DNA from: Meloidogyne chitwoodi
Taxonomy: Eukaryota > Nematoda > Chromadorea > Rhabditida > Meloidogynidae
NCBI GenBank assembly: GCA_015183035.1
Contig: JACZZP010000007.1
Location: 1,364,001 to 1,428,000 of the forward strand
DNA: 64,000 bases
Reading direction: 5' to 3'
This document shows positions 12,301-24,332 of this stretch, piece by piece. The translations under genes and the position numbers were made by a program. Position 1 is the first letter of the stretch, and each line of letters opens with the position of its first letter. The notes under the pieces are model-generated. The model did no database searches. It was not told where the DNA came from and saw only the letters and a program-made list of their open reading frames with translations.

Positions 12301-14315
12301 TTAATTAATATAAATATTATTTTATTTATTTTTTAATTTCTTAAAAAATTAAAAATAATAATTTTGACCAAATAAATAATATTTTTTTAAATTAAGCAAA
12401 TTATTATAATATTTATAATTGAACAGAATTATCTAATAAATATTTTTTTAAATTTTTAAATAATTGAAACATTTATAAAATAATTATTTTATTTTAATTT
12501 TTTTTTTAAAAAATAATATATTTTTTATTAAAAATTTTAAAATATTTTTCTTTATTTTTTCTCTTCTCAATATTCTTTACTTATTATACACACAACATTT
12601 GTTTATTTGTTACTAGTAAATTTATTTATTTACGCGTAAACGCCAGCTGGTGTTTTTTTGTTGTAAATTGGCATAAATATTTTTATAAATAATAAACAAA
12701 AATATATATCTGAAATAAATAAATAAATATTTTTTGATAAATATATTTATTTTTTTTATTATTTTAATATTTAAATTAATTAATTTTATTAAATAATTTT
12801 GATTAAATAAATTATAAATAAATTTACATTTTAAACTTGAAAAATAACAAAAAAAAATATTTCATATTTTTAATATTATAATTGTATTATCTTTACAAAT
12901 TTTTTAAGGAAAAATTGTTGCTATTTTTGATCTTTTGTTATTTTTATAGTAATATTTATTTATTATTTTTATAAAAAAAAGTATTATTTATTTGAATAAA
13001 TTAATTTTTGTTTATTTTTATATTTAAAAATATTTAAATTTAAACTATTAAATATTTATTATTTTTTATTTCCTTAATTTTAGAAAAATTAATTAATAAA
13101 AAATTTTAAATAAATCAATTTAATATATATTTACATAAATTAAAATTTTAAATAAATAAATAGATGCTGATCTAACAAAAAATGTTTAGTCAAAATTGTA
13201 TATTTATAATTATATATTTGACTTTTTAAAATAAATTTCTCTTTTTTATTTTATTAACATTTAATTCATATTTAATATTTTAATAAATATATTTAAATTG
13301 ACTTTTATTTTATTACAATTATTATAAATATATTTAAAAAAAAGAAGGATTAACACATTATTTATTACTCTACTTTTACTTAACGTCAAATAAAACTAGT
13401 AGATAATTATTATTATTTTTCTCTTTTTATTTAAAACATTCCAGTTTTTTAACAAAATTTCTAGAATTTTTATTTTTTATTTTTCTCTACCAAATATTTA
13501 AGACACCACCCCCGTCTTTTTTTTTTTTAAAAGAAATTAAAAATAGAAAAAATAATTAATTAATTAATAATCAAGTAATTTTGTTAATTGACTTGGGGCA
13601 TAACTAAAATATTTTAAATTTTTTATAAATATTTTTAATAAATTCTTAAAGAATTACTCTTGATTATTTTTTAAAGAAAAACAAATAATTTAATTAATTA
13701 TTAAAAATAATAAATTAAATTAATTAATTAATATTTTATTTTATTAATTTTAGTGGAACTGTTTTATATAAATAAATAAAAATAAACGGCGATTGAGTGA
13801 CGGCAATATAATCAAACAATTGTCTTTTTTCTTATCTTTTTTTGTTTGTTTTTTTTTCTAATTTTATTTATTTTAAAAAATATTTTTAATTAATTTATAT
13901 ATATTTGTAACTGCTTCTCTTTATTATTTTAATATAAAATTATTTTATATTTATTAGTGGAACAGTTTTTAGAAAATTAAGGTCCAATTTTTATAAAAAA
14001 GAACTATTTTAATAAGGATATAGTAATTATATTTAAGGGAATATCTTTTTTAGGTAATTTTTAATAATTTAAATAAATTAATTATTTACCCTATTATTGA
14101 CTGTAAAAATCTTCTTTTTTATTTCAAATGTGCTATGTAACATTAAAATAAAAAATAAATAAAACTAAAGGCAATTAAATATAAATAAATAAATATTTAA
14201 TGTTAAAGAGAAGGGGGAGATATATATAAATGTTTATTTATATTTTTTATTTTAAACAATTTTCTCAATCTTTTTTTTTTAATGAGAAAAATAATTAAAA
14301 GTGAGATTATATAAA
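6365..14315. other. Long AT-rich region without a recognisable gene
   Basis: Nearly 8 kb. It begins with the 3' UTR of the Bax inhibitor gene (an AATAAA is present at 6860-6865). After that I see only A/T-rich low-complexity sequence; the short ORFs at 6996-7256 (-) and 7649-7840 (+) consist of Phe, Ile, Tyr, Asn and Lys and look random. The exception is a small tandem repeat at 9611-9678. Confidence 0.55.
9611..9678. repeat. Three diverged copies of a GTGACGAA-TTCCGAAA unit
   Basis: Copies of about 20 bases at 9611-9630, 9634-9653 and 9659-9678, each starting TAGTGACGAA or TGGTGACGAA and carrying TTCCGAAA or a decayed form, separated by 3-5 T-rich bases. A G+C-richer stretch on the left (GCGCGAAGACCAACCGGTC, 9558-9576) may belong to the same repeat. 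Confidence 0.6.
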
Positions 14316-15440
14316 TTAGAGATAGGAATTTTGAAAAATCCTTGATCTGGATTCTGGATCTGGATTTTATTTATTGACCTGGACCAGACTCTGGACCTGG
14401 AGTCCAGGAAAAATCCAGGTCCAGAAAAAATCCAGGTTTTTTTTTTTACCTGGATCCAGACCTGGATCTGGATTTTTTTTTAAATATGTGTAAAAATGAA
14501 TATTTAGCATTAAAATATTACTATTCGATTCATTTCGATGAGCTGAGTCGAATGGTATCACTCTTTTGATGCGATTAAGTCTATGAACCTAGATATAGGC
14601 CTCTGAAAATGGGAAAAATTTATAGAATTTCCGCCCCAGAGAGGGTATCATTCGATTGGGATTCACCGTAAGAGAAATGTACTGTATTCGTTATCTGTAA
14701 CCATAATTTAACACCGTAAACCGTATGAACCCTAATTTCTAAAAGTTTATACTTCTATTGCTAAAAATTCCTTTTTTAATGCCATTAGTGAAAATTTTTT
14801 ACTTCACTAATACAAACAAATTTCCATTTTTAGCGCCGCAGGCGAAAAATTTCAAAATTTTTTAAACCTCTATTGCCAAAAATTAGACTTTTTTATCTAC
14901 GCGGACGAAAATTTTGAAAAATTAATGCAACATAATTTGCAAAAATTCGTCATTTTTATTGTTGCAATCAAAAATATAGAAATTATATTTTTATAATAGA
15001 GTTAAAATTTTTTAAAACGAAAGAAAAATAAATAAAAAACAATTCAACAATAATTAATGTCCTAAAGATATATCGTAAATAACATAGGAGTCGAACCAAC
15101 GTCAAGGTAAGATCCTAGACTAACGCACTACCCACCCAACCATACTCGTTTTAGAAGAAAAAACAATTTAATTATAGATAAATCTTTCATTTTCCTCTTA
15201 ATTTTCAATTTCCATTTTAACTTTTGAACAAAATTTACTCCAGGAAATCCAGGTAAAAAATGTCTCTGGACCTGGATCTGGACTCTTGATTTAATTTATC
15301 GACCTGGACCAGAGTCTGGACCTGGAGTCCAGGAAAAATCCAGGTCAAGAAAAAATCCAGAATTCCTAAAAAATGCCTGGATCTGGACTCTGGATCCAGG
15401 AAAAATCCAGGTCTGGATCCAGATCCAGTCCGATCTCTAA
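14316..15440. mobile_element. Non-autonomous inverted-repeat element, about 1.1 kb, with CTGGA/TCCAG arrays at both ends
   Basis: Ends are TTAGAGATAGG (14316-14326) and CCGATCTCTAA (15430-15440), an inverted match with one difference. Identical flanking bases TATAAA occur on both sides (14310-14315 and 15441-15446), a possible target duplication; a TA duplication with termini starting GAGAT is equally possible. Near each end is a dense array of palindromic CCTGGATCCAGG-like words; a stretch of about 60 bases beginning GACCTGGACCAGA is repeated directly at 14376 and 15301 with few differences. The middle has no ORF but holds a tRNA-like segment. Class cannot be assigned without related copies. 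Confidence 0.65.
15085..15145 (-). pseudogene. tRNA-like segment (possible tRNA pseudogene or SINE-type head)
   Basis: On the minus strand a good pol III B box, GGTTCGACTCC (15097-15087), lies downstream of an A-box-like TGGGTAGTGCGTTA (15134-15121), at a tRNA-like distance. The D-arm part looks tRNA-like, but I cannot fold a convincing acceptor or anticodon stem, so I do not call a functional tRNA. It sits inside the 14316-15440 element. Confidence 0.5.
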
Positions 15441-18400
15441 TATAAATATATTTTATTAATTTAATTTTTATATAAAAATATAATTCTTTTATTAATAAAT
15501 AAATTATTTTAATATTTTACCTCAAATTAAAATAAACTTTTTAAAACTTTAATTATTTAAAATATATTCTCTTATAATTTAAAAAATTCTTTTACTTCCG
15601 TAATTCTTTTATCTTAATTTAACTTAATAATTTATTAAATATATTTATTTAATTCTAAATTAAGTATTAGTACTTTTATTTTTTCTCATGTTCTTTTCTA
15701 AAGGGAAAGAGAGGATTAGATTTTTAATTATTCGATCTTTAGTTTATTTATTTATTTATTTATTTCAATAAATCTGTTCCTTTTCTGACTTTTGGTCCAA
15801 TAACTGGAAAATGCCTTTTTTCTAATTAAATAAATAAATAAACCAATTGCTTTAAGGATTGATTGTTCACTTATTTTTCTCTTTTTATAAAATCATTCAA
15901 TCACTCATTTAGATTTTGGGGGCAATTTTATATTTTAGTTATAATTAGATAGAAAAAAGGAGGGGACACGCCGTTCTTTTTTTTATTATTTTTTAAAAGC
16001 ATTATATTATTTGTTGATATTAACACATTCTCTTACTAATATATTATTACGAGTAAAGTAATTTATTATTTAAAAAAGAGATTTTATTTTTAAACAAAAA
16101 GATATATAATATATTCTTTTATTACCTTTTAATTATTTAATATATTATTATATAACAATTAGTTTTATTTGACGCCTCATGGGCGGCTCTTAAAATTCGG
16201 CGATAAATGAACACGGATATTTGTCTTTTAATTAAATAAATATATATTTGTGATATTTTTAAAAATTTAACATTTTAATTTTTTCTTAAAATATTCTTTT
16301 AATTACTAAAAATTTAATATAAAAAATATATAACTTTATTATAATAACCTTTAACCCTAATTCTAATAATTTTATTATTTTTTATTCCCTTTTTTATAGT
16401 TTATTAAATATTTTTTTTTAAATCAAATTATGTCCTCTCTATCAATAAATAATTTAAAATATTATATTAAAATTACACAATCTTTTTTTTTAATTTTTAT
16501 TTATTCATTTGTTTATTATAATTTTCCAAAAATGCTCATTTTCAAAAGTTCTTCTCTTTTTTTTAAAAAAATTTATAATAATTTGATTAAATATTTATTA
16601 GACAAATTAATTGACGTGAAGTTAATTTTATTTAACGTCAATATATTAATGGAAATAGAATAAATAATAAAATTAAAAAAATTATTTTAAAATTATTTTC
16701 CACAGTTAAGCAAACTTTGTCTTTTATATTTTCTCTTCTTCTCTTTTTAACTTCCTCAAAAAATTAAAATAAAATAATAATGGGTGGCCATTTATAAATA
16801 TATAAATATATTTATATTTTCACATATTAAAATATTTATAATATTTAAATATTAAAAAATATAAATTCCAATAATTTCAGAAAATTATTTTAAATAAAAT
16901 TAATTATAAAAAAAGTATAAATTTATAAACAATCAGATATATATTCTATAAATATTTAATAATCATCTTAATTATTTTAAATAATTTTCAATTTATTAAA
17001 AAAATATTTTATTGAAAAAATTTCTAAAATTTATAAAAATATTTTTGCAAAATTTCTCTTAAAAATTTTTAAAATAAAAATAACATTAAATTAACAATTT
17101 TACAATTTATTTCTCTGAGAAAATTAATAAAAACCTTTTTATTGGTTTGGGAAAATAAATAAATATTTTTATTTTTTAATTATTTTTAATTTACATATTT
17201 TAAAAATATTTTTTCAAAAAACCGGAAATATTTTAAATATTTAAATATATTTAATATAAACAAGAGAAATTATATATAAATATTTTTATTTTAAATAATA
17301 AAAGAAAAATGGAAAAATTAATTTTTTAATCCACTCTCAATTTTATTAAATTAATTTCCTTTTTTTCAAGTAAATAATATTATTATTATTTATATTTTTA
17401 ATAAAAAAATATAAATAATAATTAACCTTTATTTTATAATTTCTTTTTAAAAAAAAGTTTTATATTAAAAAATAAATAATTTTTTGTTTGTTTCACCTTT
17501 TGCCATTTTTGGCACAAATAAATACGTCATTTTCTTTTTTATTTATTTTCTTTTATTTTTTTCCACCCACCCACCCACTCATTTATTTTTTTATTTATTT
17601 TTTAATTCTTTCAAAAATATTTTTTTCTTTCCTAGAAATACTCCAAAATTAGAATATACTTAAAATAAAATAATAATAGAAATTTAGAAAAAGAAAAAAA
17701 ATAAAAAAAAGTTCTCTCCATATGGTGAAAATAAATAAATAAATAAATACTCTCTTTTATGACGTATTTATTTTCTTTTTCTTTTATTTTAACTTATTTT
17801 TTTTATTCAAAACACACCTGTAAATATAAATTCTATTAAAAAACCCTTTTTTATATGAAAAATTTAATTTTAATTTTGGAGATAATTTTATTGAATTTTA
17901 GAATGTTTTTTAATTTATTTTAAATTAAAAAATAAAATTATGCATTCCTTAAAAGTAAATTTATTTATTTTTAAGAGAATATAACCTTATTTATAATAAT
18001 ATTTTTATTATTTATTTTTATTTTTTCTTAATTTATTAAATTATTTAAAAATAATTATTTGTATTTTCTTTATTATTATTTTATTAATTTTAAATTTAAT
18101 TTGTTCAATTTTTAAAAAACAATAAAAGTTAAATACTTATTTTGCTTTTAAACATTTCCCCAATTTTTTAAAATTAATATATTACAATTGTTATTTTTAT
18201 TTAAAATATTTTAACTTTTTTTAAGTAAAAAACAAATGTTTTTTTTCCGTCCAAAAATTAACTAATTTTTCTTTAAAAAAACATTCAATTACTTTTCGTT
18301 GCCTTGGATGCTGCTAATTTTCTTTTTTTTTTTCGCCTTCACTTCCGGCATTTTTCTTTTACAATTTATTTGTCTGAGGCCCTTCCTACTCTTTTTTAAT

Positions 18401-19780
18401 TTTTATATTTATTTTTTTTTTTTAATAATATTTATCAAATAAGAGAAAAATTTTTTATTTACTCTGTTGCGCACTTTTTAATTTTTTTCTTTCTTTTTAG
18501 CTTTCATTTTTTTAATAATTATTTTTCTGTCTCAAATAAATATTTTTTATTTATTTAAAAAATATTAAAAAAGCCTTATTTTAAATAAAATAAAAAATAA
18601 GTTATTTGAATTTTTTATTGTTTAATAAAATTGTTAATAATTAAAGAATTAAATTATTTTATTTATTTTTTAATTTTTAAATAAAAAATATTTTTAAATA
18701 ATTATTTAAAATAATTAATTACTTTAAAAATAAATAAATAATAATATCAAAAAAGGTCTATATACTTATATTCGTCATTTAATTTTAGAAAGAGTTGTTG
18801 ACGTTTCCATGCATTCGGCTTAAAAACGGAAAAGGAGGGATAGCAGTAAATAAATACTAGAATGTTCTAGAGAATGGTTAAATTGAGAGAAAGCACGCGG
18901 CACACGTCATTCTCATTTAATACAAAAATATATTTATTTATTTATTTCTTTTTTATTTAAGTCAGATTCTTCTTCTTCTTTTTTAAGTAAAAAGAAGCAC
19001 ACGCAAATAATAAAACCTTATTTTTTTATGACTTCCTAGTTCAATGTTTTTTTGTTTTTTGGACTTTTTTTGAAAATAAATATTCCTATATTTTATTTTT
19101 GGACGAAATTAAATATTTATTTTTAAAAATTTTCCCTGCTCCAAACCGCCAAATTTTTCCTTTAAAAAGTGGAAATTTATTTAAAATAAAATTTAAAAAT
19201 TTAATTTCCAATTTCCTGTTAATTATTGGCCATTATTGATTTGTTAAGATTTATTTTATTTATTTATTACTCCCACTTTCCTTTATTTGAATATATTATA
19301 TATCTCCTTCCTTGTCTATTACTTAAATATATATCCCCCTCTCCCATTCTTTTTTTCCTCATTCTTCTTTTTCCCAACTAATCCATTCATGCATTCATTT
19401 ATTTTAACTATGCTTATATTTTTTATTTTATTTTTTTTATAAAATTAAAAAATATATAAAATTAACTTCCTTACAGGATTGAATATCTTAGAAGGTTTCT
19501 TTAAAACATTGTTTCTAATTTTAAAATATTTTTTTATTATTATTTACACTCTTTTTATTTATTTATTTCTTTTTTTTAAAAATTCTGAAATGGCGCCACG
19601 TCTAATATTTATATAAAATAAATTAATTCTCTTTTTGATGTGTTTGTGTGTCCAGACACTGATTTTTAATTTATTATTTTTATTTAGGCAAAAACAAATA
19701 TATTTAAAAAAAAATATATTTCTTTTATTATTTAAAAAAAAAGAAAACATTTTCAATAATATTTGATAAAAAATAAAATA
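15441..19780. other. AT-rich upstream region of the TENT5 gene, no other gene seen
   Basis: More than 4 kb of A/T-rich sequence. The ORF at 16430-16663 is low-complexity and unsupported. A less AT-rich island at 18780-18910 contains a heat-shock-element-like GAATGTTCTAGAGAA (18860-18874); it lies about 900 bases upstream of the TENT5 start and could be regulatory. Confidence 0.5.
18860..18874. promoter_or_regulatory. Heat-shock-element-like motif
   Basis: GAATGTTCTAGAGAA fits nGAAnnTTCnnGAAn with one mismatch in the third unit, in a G+C-richer island (18780-18910). Single motif match only; function is speculative. Confidence 0.25.
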
Positions 19781-22423
19781 ATGCCATCTTCAAATTCTTC
19801 AATAACAACCAAAACAAATAATATAATAAATGAATCATCAATTCGTATAAATAAACAACAACAAGAATGTTGTTCTGCTGCACAAATAGGATGTTATTGT
19901 AATAATAATAATAATAAAAACAATCAAAATAAACAAAATAATAATAAAAATAATATTCCTTTACGTATTGGAAGAGAAGGTGGTGGACGTTCTGCTACAT
20001 TTGGTGGACATCATAATTTTCAACGACATAATCGTGAAGGAAGTAATAACAGCAATAATAATCGAAGAGTAAATTATAATAATAATAATAATACTCGGCA
20101 ACCAACTGCTATTGTTTCATTAAATCCAAGACAAGTAATTAATTAAATTTATATTTAAATAATTTATAATTTCTTTGTTCTTTTACATTAAAATATTACA
20201 AATTATTAATTCTTCTCTTTGTATAAAAATATTAAAATTATCTCTTAAAATTTAAATTATTTTTAATAAAACAAAAATAGGTTGATCGCCTTCGTTCTGT
20301 TCTTGACCAAGTTGTTGAAATACATGGACGTGAAAATTTTCCAACATTAGAAATTCCACTTCATTCTCTTATTGGAATAATTTCAAAGTAATTTCATTTA
20401 TTTATTTTTTAAAAATATAAAATAATTTTCCTTTTTAAGAAAATTACGCGATGCTGGCCTTCCTTTATTACATGTTAAATTAAATGGAGGAGCTGCTTCT
20501 TTTGTTTTTGCCCAATCTGACTCTTTTCCATATTCTGATGTTGATTTAATTTTCCCTATTGCTTTGGAACGTGATCAAGATTTTGAACGTGTTCGTGAAG
20601 CAGTTTTTGATGCTTTACTTCAAATGATGCCCTCAAGTACAACAAATAAATCTGCAATTACATCTGAAACTCTTAGAGATGTTTATATTAGAAAAATGGT
20701 TAAAGTAACAGATAGTGATCGTTGGTCACTCTTTTCTTTACATAATGATTATGGAAGGTTTATTTTATTATTATTTTTAATAATTATTTTATTTTCTTTA
20801 GATGTATTGAACTTAAATTTGTTGAAAGAATGCGTCGTGCATTTGAATTTTCTGTTGATAGTTTTCAAATAACTTTAGATCCTTTAATTGAAAATCCAAA
20901 TGAAAACAGACCTGTTATACGTGCTGAATCAATGTATGGAGATTTTATGCAATCACTCTTTCATTTAAATAAACGACTTATTGATACTCGAAATCCTGAA
21001 GAAATTAGAGGAGGAGGATTATTAAAATATTGCCATCTTTTAACTAGAGGATTTTCTGCTACTTCAAATTGTAGAGATATGGAAAAGGTTAGAATATATT
21101 TATTTTAATTAATTTATTAAAAATCTTTTTTATTTATTTAGTACATGTGTTCTCGTTTCTTTATTGATTTTCCTGACATTAATGTACAAGAATTGAAACT
21201 TCTTAATTATTTGCAGAATCACTTTGGCAATGAAGATGATGTAATTATTTTTATTTAATTAATTATTTTATAAATAAAATAAAAATTTATGTTTTGCTTT
21301 TTTTCATTTCCGTTTGCACTTTTAATAAAAAAAACTAGAATATTTTTAAATATTTAATAAAATATATATTGCAATATATTAACATAAAAACAATTCTTGC
21401 AGAAAATTGCCTTTAAGTAGAAAAAAAGGAACAGAAAAAAAGAGTGGGTGTATTTTAACTTGACGTAAATATATTTATGGCACAAAACTAGGAACTGCTT
21501 TTTTTGTTAATTTTTTTAAGAAATACGTCATTTTCTTTTAATTAAAAAAGCAAAACATTTTTTAAAATAATTTAATTTAAAAAATATATTTTTTAGTTAA
21601 AATTTGATTATTTACACAAATTATTTTGTGTTATTCGTGATTCAACTGTTTGTTTAATGCAACATGAACGACGACAAACTTTATCTATGGTAAGTTTTCT
21701 ATTTTAATTTCCTAAGAAATTAATTTAAAAAATTGTTTTAAACATTACAATTTATTTTAATTAATAAAAATTGTTTAGGTTGATCGTCTTCGTCAACAAC
21801 TTTCTTTTAATTTAATGCTTTATTATCAACAATTTGAAGGAATTAATGGTTCAAATGTTATTTATTATGGAAATAATGCTGTTGGTAATTATCGTTATCG
21901 TAAACATCACCATAATTTTAATAATAGACATTGGCAGAATAAAAATAGGTAAATAAATATATTTTAATTAAATAATTAATAATTATTTAAATTATAGAAA
22001 TGGACCAATATTTTGTGTTTCTCCAATATCTACAATTGCTTCTTCTTCTATTGAAGTTGAACAACAAAAAGAAATTAAAAAAGAATTATTAAATAAGGAG
22101 GAAACTTTAAATGAAATTTCTCCTGTAGTAGTGCCTTCTATTGAAATTATTAATGAAAATAATAAAGAAGAAGAAGAAAAGGAAAAAGATTTAAATAAAC
22201 AAACAATATTACCTGTTGTGACTATTTTGGTAAAAATAAATAAATTAATTAATCAAAATATTTAATTTAATTCTTTTAGAAATCTCCAAATATTAGACCA
22301 TCATTACAACCAATTAATTCAAATACTAAACAAATAATAACTTCTAATAAACAACGACATGTTCCTCGTCAAACTCTTCTTTATTTACCACCAAATGCTA
22401 GCCATTTTATACCTGTTGTTTAA
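19781..22423 (+). CDS. TENT5: TENT5/FAM46 terminal nucleotidyltransferase (non-canonical poly(A) polymerase), nine exons, 600 aa
   Basis: Family role: TENT5 proteins are cytoplasmic poly(A) polymerases that stabilise mRNAs of secreted and immune proteins. Exons: 19781-20134, 20281-20387, 20440-20757, 20802-21087, 21142-21240, 21597-21689, 21779-21948, 21998-22229, 22280-22423; total 1803 nt, introns GT-AG. Exon 1 is an Asn/Gln-rich low-complexity leader (118 aa) starting at ATG 19781. The core matches vertebrate FAM46 throughout: [22 protein letters not shown] with DVD at about residues 187-189 as the catalytic acidic pair, VRKMVKV-like [81 protein letters not shown]. The tail after about residue 470 is diverged, with Glu/Lys-rich insertions, but ends with the family-like [16 protein letters not shown]. 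elegans has one such gene, pqn-44, also Q/N-rich. Confidence 0.95.
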
Positions 22424-23244
22424 AATTAATTGGGACATTTTGGAAGAAGAGGAAATTTAATTTTTTAGGATTAAAAAAATATTATAATTTTTTTTAATTT
22501 TTATAATTGTGACAAAATATCCCATTTTTAAATACTTTTCTTTTTTTTAATTTTATTTAAAATCTTATTTTTAAAGAATTGATCATTTTAATTATATATT
22601 TGTTGGATTTTGGTGCTTTTCTTTATTTTAAATAAATGTTTTCTTCTTCAAAATTCTGAAAAATTAATTTTTTTATTTTATATTATCTTTTTATTTTATT
22701 CATAGTATTAAATTAAATATATTTAAAATATTTGTATTGTTTAACTTAACTTTTTTTTTTAAATAAATTGAATTACCTATTTTTTATAAATAACGTTAAT
22801 TATGAATGTTATTTATCCAATCGGTTTAAATAAATTTTTACTATTTATTGTATTTATCTAAAATAAATACAAATTTAGATTAAATAAACTCCAGATATAA
22901 AATCTTGCAAAGGGACAAACTTGGACTTAAATATATCTAGTATATGTCACTTACTCTAGTTAATTCAGCTTTAATTTAAATTTTTTAACTATTTTTTTAA
23001 TTCTCACAAAAATATTTTTCAAGACAAACGAAATATTAAAAATTAAAAGATATTAAAATTCTCAGACAAAATTTTTTGTAAACAAAAACTAATTATTTTT
23101 TCATTTTATCATATAAATATTTTTCAAAAATTTGCCATTTGAAATGTTGAATTTTTAAATAAAATAAAAAAAAAATTTTTTTTACCATAATAAATATTTA
23201 TAAAAATTTTTTAGTCTAATTTATAAAATATTTAAAAGAATATG
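22424..23244. other. 3' flank of TENT5
   Basis: AT-rich; AATAAA-type signals occur within 250 bases of the stop codon. No gene seen. Confidence 0.5.
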
Positions 23245-23791
23245 TATTATAATTAGGGTCCGGATTTATATGGATTTCCATATTTTTTTCCTGGACTCTG
23301 TAGGCTCTAAAACGTCCAAAAAACATGTTTTTTTCATGTGTTAGTTAATAGTATTCAAGTTATCACTCAATATTTTCCAGATTTTTCCATTTTTGTCGTT
23401 CAGTCCATATTTGTCCATATTTTGGCTATTTATCCATATTTCAGCCCATAAATATTAATATTTGCAGGCTCGTTCCGAACAAGAGATGAAAGATAGAAAC
23501 GCGTGGACAGAATGCCAAAAATTAACATTGACAAATGGGTCGGTTCAAAACTACCAGAAAACTTCGAAATGTACCTAATCACTAATTTGTGAACAAAATA
23601 ATGATTTTTGAAGTATTTTGAATATGAAATAAAAATTTTAAATGTTAAATTTTGCATTTATATGTCCATATTTGGTCCATATCTAGAAATTTAATCCATA
23701 TTTCAGTCCATATTTTTCAATTTCTAGTCCATATTATATGTCCATATTTTTCGATTTATAGTCCATATAAATCCAGTCCCTAATTATAATA
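23245..23791. mobile_element. 547-bp inverted-terminal-repeat element (MITE-like)
   Basis: The left end (23245-23274, ATTAGGGTCCGGATTTATAT core) and the right end (23762-23791) are reverse complements at 28 of 30 positions. The outermost part contains the palindrome TTATAA, which could be a target duplication rather than part of the repeat. The inside is rich in the word TCCATATTT and its complement (at least ten occurrences) and contains one G+C-richer unique stretch (23465-23560). The ORF at 23430-23657 (-) has no protein likeness. No transposase, so non-autonomous. Confidence 0.8.
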
Positions 23792-24017
23792 ACTATGTAA
23801 TGGAATGAACTTTGAAAATTTATTTGATCCATTAAATGCAAATAGAATTTACAGATCAGAATTTGTTTTTAAAAAAATAATAATTAAAATATATAATTGA
23901 GAAAAGTGTGTGTGTTTGTCCGGTTTTTATAGACAAGTGCTTGGGGGAAGTGAAAATGAGGGTTTTTTATAGTAAAGTTGCAACTTGAAATAAGGTTTAA
24001 GTTTAAATTTAAAACTT

Positions 24018-24138
24018 GAAAATGAACTTAGAACTTGAAAATAAACTTGAACTTATGAAAATGAACTTAGAACTTGAAAATAAACTTGAACTTAAAACTT
24101 GAAAATGAACTTAGAACTTGAAAATAAACTTGAACTTA
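24018..24138. repeat. Three tandem copies of a 38-bp unit
   Basis: Units start GAAAATGAACTTAGAACTTG at 24018, 24057 and 24101, separated by T and by AAACTT, and are otherwise identical. A related stretch occurs on the opposite strand in the rod-intron Helitron at about 59340-59372, so the unit belongs to the element. Confidence 0.9.
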
Positions 24139-24143
24139 GATAC

Positions 24144-24151
24144 TATATAAA
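24144..24151 (+). promoter_or_regulatory. TATA box inside the Helitron-like element
   Basis: TATATAAA, followed about 25-30 bases later by initiator-like TCAGCC/TTCAAC. The same TATATAAA occurs at the equivalent place of the next element (25619-25626), so it is a family feature rather than a chance A/T word. Confidence 0.5.
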
Positions 24152-24235
24152 CCCTCATTTTGATCAGCCTTCAACGCCTACTACATTTCAACAACAAACA
24201 AACAACAACACTTCTTGCTGCATTTTGCTTGAAAT

Positions 24236-24331
24236 ATGGACGTCGACGAACCTTGCTGCTCCAGTGACGCCGACGAACCACTGCTCGGTGATGCCAGACG
24301 AAAAAGGAGGAGTCGTGCTGAGGAGTCTTAA
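24236..24331 (+). CDS. Possible 31-aa peptide ORF in the Helitron-like element
   Basis: ATG at 24236, TAA at 24329-24331, just before the satellite. It encodes MDVDEPCCSSDADEPLLGD followed by the basic cluster ARRKRRSRAEES: acidic first half, nuclear-localisation-like second half. G+C content is far above the neighbourhood, and it lies about 90 bases downstream of the TATA box. I do not recognise it. It may be a captured gene fragment or chance; the overlapping longer frame (24099-25454) is mostly satellite translation. Confidence 0.35.
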   Translation: MDVDEPCCSSDADEPLLGDARRKRRSRAEES

Positions 24332-24332
24332 T

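Noticed and set aside
14367..14561. 64-codon ORF reading PDPGLDPGKK in the 14.3-kb element
   Set aside because: It is translation of the palindromic CTGGA/TCCAG array.
16430..16663. 77-codon ORF upstream of TENT5
   Set aside because: Made almost only of Asn, Ile, Lys, Leu, Phe, Tyr and Ser, as expected by chance in AT-rich DNA; no domain or splice context.
19763..19780. Upstream TTG as the TENT5 start
   Set aside because: TTG is not a normal nuclear start codon in animals, and the ATG at 19781 is in the same frame six codons on.
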